Shown here piece after piece: positions 55,539 through 64,000 of a stretch of DNA of 64,000 bases. How positions within the stretch are numbered: the stretch's first letter is position 1; each line of letters begins with the position of its first letter. This DNA comes from Epiperipatus broadwayi. Taxonomy: Eukaryota; Onychophora; Udeonychophora; Euonychophora; Peripatidae. The notes below the pieces were generated by a model that saw only the letters and a program-made list of their open reading frames with translations, did not search any database and had not been told where the DNA came from. Position numbers and translations under genes: made by a program. The stretch covers positions 14,274,364-14,338,363 of the forward strand of contig JAQFVV010000012.1 in the NCBI GenBank assembly GCA_028023455.1, given 5' to 3'.

Positions 55539-57180
55539 GTACCAAAAATCATTTCATGGAAATATAATTTAAGTGATACGATGTATAATTCATCATGGAA
55601 ATATAATTTATGTACTACAATGTGTCTTAAAGAATACAATAAATTTAACCAATGATGTTATAATACGTAAACAAAGAAAATCTTAATGATTTAATGTTTT
55701 ATTTATGAAATGCATTATGTGAAAACTTGTAATTTTGTTAGAAATCAATTTTTTTTTAAAGTTATAAACTGAGATATACTTGAATTCAAACACAATGCTT
55801 ATTTAGCATATCAATGTACTATGGAAAACATTGTAGGATTTTAGTAAAATCCGTAAGGACTTGTAAGAACTTTAAGTTGATCATTATTTTGTGCATGTAT
55901 TATGGAATATATACAATTATAAAATTTTTAAATATTATTTTAATGGAATTATAATTTAAGGAATATTCATTGTATTCATTGGAGAAATTAAACAGTTTAG
56001 TACATTTTCATTCTTTAATTATTTTTAAAATACATGTGCTTGTTTATTATACATAAAAGCAAAAAGAAAAGTTACAGAACACAAAATTTAAATATATATT
56101 TTTAATGTTAATTTGGTTTATTTAAATTTATATTTATTTGATTTCTTCACATACATTAATAAAGCATACTATATGATTATTTTACCCCCCCCCCCCAAAT
56201 TAAGAATTAAAATAAAATAAGCCAGCAAACAATTTTTTTTTGGAATGTATTACATCCAAGTTTAAATTTTGACCATGATAGTACATTGCCTCTACTCAAA
56301 CACACACACACACAAAATATTTTAACTTATTAAAATCTCCAATTTTTTATAATTTATCAATAATAATAATCTACAAAACTTAATAATATATCTCAAAAAT
56401 TCAACTCTAAATTTCATCCTTTATTTCAGTTTGACTATAAACCAAATCTTTCACTCTTTACATCACACTATAATTAAATCATGCAATAACTACATTTACC
56501 ACAATGTACATGTCAATTAAGTCTACAATATATACATTCAATATCTATATGTGCTGTTATTAACTAAATGTTTAAGTTCTAAAATCTGTAGCTTATTAAG
56601 CAACATACATAAATATATTGTACTATTCTCAATATATTTGCAATTCACAAAATTTCCATTCATCTAAAAACAAGTCTTACTAACATTCTATCCTCTTATA
56701 ATCATTGCATATCTAAAGACAATTTCCTCTGTAAAACATTTAGGATTAGATTATAAACCATATTATGTATATATTAATCCTCTTAAGTGTTATACAATAA
56801 CCCATTTTGAAGTATTTAATTATCCTTCAGATAGCTCATCTCCCACAATCCAAATAAAAATATACATATACTCTTGAAGTACCATTTCATTCTCAAATTC
56901 TTTTTTGTAAAACAATAATTATAAACATATTCTTATAAATATATGCTATTAACTTTGAATGATCAAATTTATTCAAATTCTATACCATACTATTGAGACA
57001 TTAAGCTTTAACATATTTATCTCTAAATTAGATTTAGTCATTCTCTTTAAATGTTTACTAATTATTAAGCTCATAACATCTTTTTATCCCAAATAAATAA
57101 ATACTCTATTACCATAACAAATATTATTTCTGTATATTATTTTTTCATTCATTTTGATTAACTATTATTTATTTACGCAG
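55539..57180. other. AT-rich sequence with poly-C and CA tracts
   Basis: Poly-C at 56186-56196, (CA)n at about 56302-56314. No exon recognised. Confidence 0.4.
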
Positions 57181-57242
57181 GTAGTGCCACTGTTTTTAAA
57201 CTTCAGCCATTGAAGACACCTTTATCACCTTTTGACTTCTAA
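57181..57242 (+). CDS. Possible terminal exon fragment
   Basis: Acceptor-like TTATTTACGCAG precedes an open stretch reading SATVFKLQPLKTPLSPFDF, then TAA directly overlapping an AATAAA signal at 57241. This has the layout of a last exon of a plus-strand gene, but it is only about 20 codons and no upstream exon was found. It could be chance. Confidence 0.2.
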
Positions 57243-60200
57243 TAAATTTATTAACTATAAAAAAAAGTTAAACTAACATTCAATTTATCTATAAATCATA
57301 CATATATATTGGAACAGAATATTTGCCGTGCTGTATTAATTTCACCTAGGCTATGTCCTCTGGATCACATATAAGTCTTCTTGTCCAAGTCAAATCCTGA
57401 AAGTTGCCCCTATACACATCTGTGTGTGTATTTGTATAACATATATTTGTATCTATTAACGTCAGATATCTAGTTAGTACATATAAATTAAAGTAATAGC
57501 TTTATAAATTTAATTTATAATTAACTCAATTTAATAACTCCAAATTATTAAAATCGCATATATATGAGTGAATCATACATATAACTGTGACATATATAAG
57601 ATGTATTTTGTTATTTGTTACAGTTTACAACAAATTGATTTCTAAAATAGTTTGTAAAAAAAAGTTCAAGCGATTCAAGTCTGGTTGGGAATATCAGATT
57701 AATTAATGTTTAAAAAGATATTAAAACAATAGTTATTTGTTAAAATATATTCCATCTTAAAAATAAACACCTAACCATTTTTGTAAATTATTTTACCAAT
57801 ATCATATGTTTTGAAGACAGAATAAATTCTTATTAACAACCTGCTGAAAATTAGACAAAAGACACAAGTTATTTTTGTATCTAAAATTACCCGGCATGGT
57901 ATGCTGATGGCTTATTTTGTAGATTAGGTAAAACAATCCTAAAATGTATAAGTTAATTGAAGGCAGGTATATATTGAAATGGTCAGTTTCATCCATCTGC
58001 CCATTTCACTTATTTTACCCACACATCTATCCATATGCCAGGTTTAAACCGTCTCAGAGTACCCATTTAAATAACATTAAATTATTATATATGCAGAATC
58101 ATATATATATATGCGAGCGGTATGTCTGTAGTTTAATAGTATATGTATAGATTACAGATATGTATTCATTTTATAAATATTTCTAATTTAAGAAATATTT
58201 TAGTTAAATTATTTAATCAATTTTATTGCTGTATTATTGAAATCGCATACGTATAATTCCTGTTATTCTGCACATATGGTTATAAAATTAGTCTTCTACT
58301 AATTACGAAAGTAACTTTGTCAAAATAACATTTTGAGTTTTGTAAACAATTTAGGTCACGCATTGGTCCTAAAATAGCGTGGACTTGATTTGTAAATATA
58401 AAATGTTAATAACAAAATAGGCAGGAAAACAAAATCTAAATTACTTGTTATAATTAAAAATGTTTTTCTAAAATAAATAAATGAGTTTTTCTACTGGTTG
58501 TAACTATTAAATATGTTTTGCTAAAATAAATAAATGGACTTTTCAGCTATGTACGAGCTCATAAAAATTAACAGGTGGCCAGAGTTTAAAAAGTATAAAT
58601 ACTTAAAAGTTTTGTTGCCAAGGATGGGATCATATATATAATAAGTGAGTTGTAAGCAGAACCTACGCCCGTTTTACCTTCAAAATGATCGAGTAGAACG
58701 GCACTAACTCACCTCTCAGCCCTTAGCCGGGGAATGGGAAAACTTTGGTCCAATAAAATATGATGCTGCACTCCATCAAAGGAGCCTGTAGAAAATCTCT
58801 ATTAACTTTAAATCATTGTCAAAAGTGTCAACTTAATATCCTCCTAAGTGCTCCAGAAACTAACTGCAATGGAAACAACTGAATGGTAAATTTTCTCTCA
58901 GAGCTCTGTTTATAAACTGTGACTTTCGATTCTTTTTTTTAAAAGCTAGCTATTTATTAAATCTGCCTTTCCTAAACACCTTTACTAAAATCTACAAAGA
59001 AGACCGTTAAATGCTAAATCTTGCCTGATTGTAAAACTTGAATTCTCTTTTAAAATGTAAAACTTGAATTCTCTTTTAAAATGTAAAATTCTAATAATCT
59101 ATTTTAAATGTATAATTTCCTGCAGTCCTTTATGCCTATTTTTAAATCTATTCAATTTATTCTATGATTTTATCATTTTAATATTATATATATTTAATAT
59201 GCCAAATGACTCAAAACCGCAAGTATTTATAAATATAATTTTAGCTTATCGATCTGCGAAGATAATTTCAAATCTTCGCTATAATAAATATTAAATAATT
59301 GAATTATTATTTTTCTTTCTCACTCGCTGTTTCAAGATCATATTATTATTTTAATGATTAAGTTTTGGGTATTAATAATACAATAATCAGTTATCTAGTT
59401 AAGATTGTAGTTTGCTTAATTCTAGTTATGAATTATAACTATTTAGATATGTAACTCATACATCATAGGAACTAGCCACAGAGATATTCTCAAAGCATAT
59501 TTTAATGTTTTATTCATAATTTATCCCTCAAATATGCTTTATCATCCTTAGATTTATATATGTTGAGATGCAGGTGATATTAAACTAGGTTAATAATTAA
59601 TTTAGTCCCTAAATAGTATATTTGAAATACTAAATTTGAGAACTGGATTGTATAGATATGCAAATAGACGCTATCTAATTTTAAGGCACGCTAATATAAT
59701 TTTTACGCATTTGCGTTATATATGTATAAGTTGTGGATGTGTCCTTACAAAGTACGCAATGTACACTTATCTGCTTGCTGCATGATTCTTGATGATGTGC
59801 TGGTGGAGGCCACACTCATCCACCTTAGTTCGGTTTCAAGCACACTTTTAGAACTAGGGCACAAGAACCTAGATTATTCATAATGCTTATCCGATTCCCT
59901 GAACTACTAATGTTCCTATTCGTAGCAAGTTGAGCTGTTTTAGGGCAAACCGAGTCTTTGGAGACTGAAGCCCGTGAATAATGACTCATTCGTACCTTTT
60001 TGCTTAATTAATATTTTAATATGTGTCATAGAATATACAGGTAAACCTATTATAAACCAGTTTTCTCTCCTTTTATATTAAATGCTTATCTAGCATTAGA
60101 GTATATCCTAATCTAGGTTAACATGCTAACCTGCGTATCTCTGAGCCTAATTACATGCTCGATTTAACTTTGTATAGACGCCATAGGAGTGCTATTATAG

Positions 60201-63200
60201 TTAGTTATATAACTTTGGCCATAAAGTTCCGTATGATCTGGCAAACTACAGGAGAGCTAGAAATTTGGCATTTTAATATAGGCATAAACTCCAATACCGC
60301 ACTACATTTTATTAAACACTTATAATGAGATAGGTAATATTAATCTCATTAGTTAGATAACGCCTGTGAGCGTAATATCTCACGTTCCCATCATATAATT
60401 TTGTATGTTTTGATTTATTATTTGTTGTTTTATTAAATTAATAATATTTAAAATCATAACTCGTTTTCATAATTTTATTGTTCGTGAGTTCATTTTATCC
60501 AGCTCTAGATTTAATTGCACATACATCATCATATCTATAGATAGATTATTCTATTAAATTTCTATTTAATTTCAGTACTTCAGATTTGCTCATATGTAAG
60601 CATTTGAATCTTAGGAAGAAGAGGATTCCTTTTATTCCTGCATAAATACTATATCTTGTATTGGTGAGAAAGTATTCATTTATTATTAACACTCGCAAAG
60701 CGTATGCACAATTAGCGTAAAAGGCTGATATTTGAATGTATATAATCAATCATTGATATTTTAATTGACCACTTAGTTTTATGTGTGTATATCTAACCAA
60801 ATCAGTGCTCAATTAGTTAATTTAAGAGTCTTTTGTTTTACCCGGAGTGACTGCCGGACCGAGGTTAAATTGAATGTCTGTGTAGGTTGAGAACTGTCAT
60901 CCATAGGATATTAGATTGTTGAGCAGAGGTGAAAGGATTGAATGTTGGTCGGATTCTGGATCCCAGTATCTGTACTCGATCAGCTTTAGTGTATTTTGCC
61001 TGTGTTCTAGAATTTGTTGCGTGGAGGGACAATTCTTACCTTTACAATATAGACCACCATTTTTCCTATGTAGGAGGAAGACTGCAAATTTTTGGTAAGC
61101 ATTGTCTAACAAAATCCACACAAGTTTAATCTGAAATATGTCTGAATAAGAGAGGCAAAAGTTTCTATTCTCTAAGCCTGTAGAATGATGATCTCCATCT
61201 CTGTAGAACATGCTGACATCTAACCACTACAATGATGGAAGGAGTTCCCATAAAGATCCTGCCATGCTGATGTTGCCCATATAAAAATGTACGCTGCCTA
61301 TTCTGCAAAGAATGACTGCTATTCTACCAGCAATCAAGAATTAATGACATCAACTAACTTGCTTCTACAGATTAGCCAAAGGTAAAATTTTTACCATTAC
61401 CGCAAAAGCGCTCTAAAATGAACTTTAAATGATAAGAAATTTAAAGCTTTGGCTATTCTATAAATCCTATTGAACGTTCAAATTAAATTTTAATCTCTGT
61501 AAACCTTTAATTTTGTTTAAACTATGAAATTGTAAATTGATAATCATCCTATTAAACTATAATTAATCATTGCTTTCGTGCCAGAAGTGATGTCTATTTC
61601 TGTCTTATAAATTTTAGTTATTAAAATTTTTGATTTATGTTATAATATGCCAAATGCCACTAGAAATAGTGAGTGTATTAACTATAGTAAGTTTGGAGAT
61701 AAAAATATTATTAATTCTATATTTGATCTAATAATTATTGAATAAGGTTTAGTTATTCAGATCATACTCACTATTTTGAAATTATATTGCTTAAACCACT
61801 AAACATCACATGATCACCATCATTTGCCTTTGTTTATATTGCTTATTTATATTTGATTGCCTTGTAATCATTGTAATGACTTATCTTGATATATAATTTG
61901 AAAATCGATTCATTCACTTAGAAATAATTATTTGGGTTGCTTGCCAATCCTAAGTTATGAAATATAATCTATGATGGTTATTTTAGCAAATAAATGTAAT
62001 CCTAACTGTAGAGATATGGTATAAATGAGCATTTTATAATTAAAAATTAACCTTAATATCCCTTGAAATGCATGTAGCCATTACAAAAATAATGATTGAT
62101 ATTGATCCATTATTTGTTAGACCAGAGTTAGTACTTATTATGCCAAGCCATCTCGTTACTGCATTAGCTTTTCAGCGTTTGTTTTATGGAAGGGTTTGCA
62201 TTTGGCAGTGCAGATATTCTCTAATTATTTTAAATGCAAACGTAATTAGTTATGTTAAAGTCATTATATTATATTTGTGAAGATGTGAATTTGTGATATA
62301 TAGATATATTCCTTTCTTGCTAACCTCTATGGAAAAACGACAAAACCAGCCTAATTACGTCAACAGCCAACATAACAATGGTCAGGAGTCATGTCTAGGG
62401 GCCAAATTGTTCAGATATGAGCATCAAATAGACGACTTGGATGTGAACCCATGATGTTTGAGTAGCCTATCCAATTCCTGAACTTCAATGTATATTTCAG
62501 ATTATTTCATTAGCAAGCTTCTAATGAACAGCATATTTTTTATGTGGATATAAGTTCTCATCTGCACCACCAAAGCTCTAATAAGTTTAGTTTAATTTGC
62601 CGATAGAGAATCACATGTAATGCTAACTCAATCCATTCCATTCTTATTATAATTCTTTGTGAATTTATCCAATAATATTAGAAGCTCCAATAGAGCAAAT
62701 CATGATTTGCATTATCTTTTAGAATTAATAATTAAGTTCAAATATTAAGTTGCTTGTTTCAGATAATCAGAAATATTAATGCTGAATACGACATATGTCC
62801 CCGGTTATTATAAATAAACTTTACACTTTTGGTAAACCACAATAAGAAATCGAATATCATTGGGACATTAAATTATTGTGGATATCAATATCTTGCAAGC
62901 ACAATGGTTATTAGATTTACATGAATTAAATCCTGGGCACTGTATGTAATATCTGATTAAACTTGTCTAATTGTATAACAGATAATGGCATTAAATTATA
63001 CTTTAATCATCAGCTTAATGTAATGTGTATTATCTTCTGTTAACCATTATCACTTATAATAAACTTGTTTAACTTAACATCATCTCCATTAACTTTCTTG
63101 CCGTATTCCAATCCAATTAAATCCATTAATTAAATGAAATACATTGAGTGTAATGTTTATTATACTTACTTTCCTCATTTAGTTATTACAATTATTTATC

Positions 63201-64000
63201 ATTCGTTTTCAAGTCCATTAATAATCTGCACAGTGTAATAAAATTTAATAAAATCTCATGCTTCTCCCTGTTCATCGGGACCCGGATTAAATGAAACTTA
63301 AATGTAGAATCAGAAATGTTGTTCATGGAGATTTAAACCCTGGAGTACAGGCACATAGATAGGAGCTTGGTTCAATCTGGAACACTGTATGCCATCTCAG
63401 CCAGGTTTAGTATATTTTGATTGGGCTCTGGGTTTTGTTGAGTGGATATATGATTCTGACCATTACAATATTAAATAATTCCACTAAATTATTCATAATT
63501 TATTATCAAAAAAAATTATACAGAATTCTACAACACATATAAATCCATCATATTCTAACTCCTTGTATTATGAATAATATATTCACTTTCTTTCTTATAT
63601 ATCCGTATACCAAATAAAATTATCATTAAGATCATTATTATTGTTATTAAATTTATAAATTATTTATGTGTTATTCTCAGTTTGCATTAATAATTATATT
63701 TATACCAATGGACAGTGTTCTCAAAATCATTAAGAACAAACACCTATCTATCTTTTAAAAAATGAATTACTTTCTAAATTATTATAACTATATATTAACA
63801 GATTGAGTGGTTGTAGCGTGATAACAGCGAGTGGCAGCTGATTCGTTAAAATTTTGTTTTCTTTTTACTATTATGGGAAAACGATATATAAAATAATGTT
63901 TTAAGTAAGTGTAATTTAATATTGTCTTATTTATATAAATATAGAAATATACATATACACACTCTAAATAATAATTGACTATTTTGTTTGTCTATGTTCA
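57243..64000. other. Mostly AT-rich, unassigned, with diffuse repeat remnants
   Basis: Small tandem duplications occur at 58452-58545 (about 50-bp unit) and 59031-59083 (26-bp unit GTAAAACTTGAATTCTCTTT…, two copies). Less AT-rich blocks at 58640-58860, 59690-60010, 60840-61260 and 62330-62480 have no recognised coding domain. Short ORFs at 60897-61211 overlap on three frames. No NOL9 exon was identified here. Confidence 0.35.
60930..63475 (+). repeat. Diverged direct repeat pair, about 120 bp, 2.4 kb apart
   Basis: The segment at about 60930-61050 (GATTCTGGATCC…GTGTATTTTGCCTGTGTTCTAG…TTTACAATA) and the one at about 63355-63472 (CAATCTGGAACAC…AGTATATTTTGATTGGGCTCTGG…ATTACAATA) align over their length at moderate identity. 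Likely two remnants of one interspersed repeat. Confidence 0.45.

Noticed and set aside
58640-58760. Possible spliceosomal or other small RNA gene because of its less AT-rich composition
   Set aside because: No Sm site, snRNA 5' motif or Pol III box combination could be identified.
60897-61211. 104-codon minus-strand ORF and overlapping plus ORFs
   Set aside because: The segment is one of a diverged repeat pair (with 63355-63472); none of the frames shows a domain and the other copy does not keep the frame.

Overview
This is a eukaryotic, almost certainly invertebrate metazoan, nuclear window. It is very AT-rich (roughly three quarters A+T by eye), has long homopolymer and TA/TG microsatellite tracts, spliceosomal introns, and a dense, layered load of transposable elements. 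I cannot fix the phylum from sequence alone.

The only host gene I recognise is a NOL9/Grc3-like polynucleotide 5'-hydroxyl kinase (ribosomal ITS2 processing) on the minus strand. Four coding exons join with perfect splice phases: 50926-50996, 50620-50848, 50470-50545 and 13509-13642. They encode about 170 residues of the C-terminal half. Two introns are only 77 and 74 bp; the third runs from 13643 to 50469 (about 36.8 kb) and holds most of what the window contains. The kinase-domain exons should lie beyond 64000 (one or more may be unrecognised between 50997 and 64000). The last exon was not found below 13509.

Layout from low to high coordinates: a possible piggyBac-type end (1.4-2.0 kb); a tandem duplication carrying a tRNA-derived SINE with its target-site duplication (7.0-7.6 kb); a 3-kb foldback element with about 150-bp inverted ends, a two-copy internal repeat and a 959-bp TA-flanked DNA transposon inserted in one copy (7.6-10.6 kb); NOL9 exon D (13.5 kb); an LTR-like pair of nearly identical 1.38-kb direct repeats around a 0.73-kb non-coding core (14.9-18.4 kb); a snap-back hairpin (18.5 kb) and an inverted-repeat block (19.2-20.0 kb); tandem repeats (21.8-23.1 kb); a decayed RTE-type LINE (23.1-24.6 kb); a 2.7-kb non-coding TIR element (25.2-28.0 kb); a TIR element filled with minisatellite (29.6-31.3 kb); an autonomous-type but dead hAT transposon inserted in a second RTE 3' fragment (34.0-37.2 kb); an orphan exon-like block (37.7 kb); a Gypsy-like element with LTR, primer-site candidate and broken gag, followed by a large inverted LTR copy and a minus-strand gag of another Gypsy lineage (39.7-45.6 kb); a short hAT element interrupted by the second copy of the 2.7-kb TIR element (47.1-50.3 kb); NOL9 exons C-A; a second minisatellite-filled TIR element (51.3-53.2 kb); and a 1.04-kb element with 33-bp TIRs (54.5-55.5 kb). 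The last 8.5 kb has little I can name.

Apart from NOL9, nothing looks like a set of cooperating genes. The interest is in the nested insertions, which give a relative chronology, and in several non-autonomous families with terminal inverted repeats that I cannot assign to a named family.
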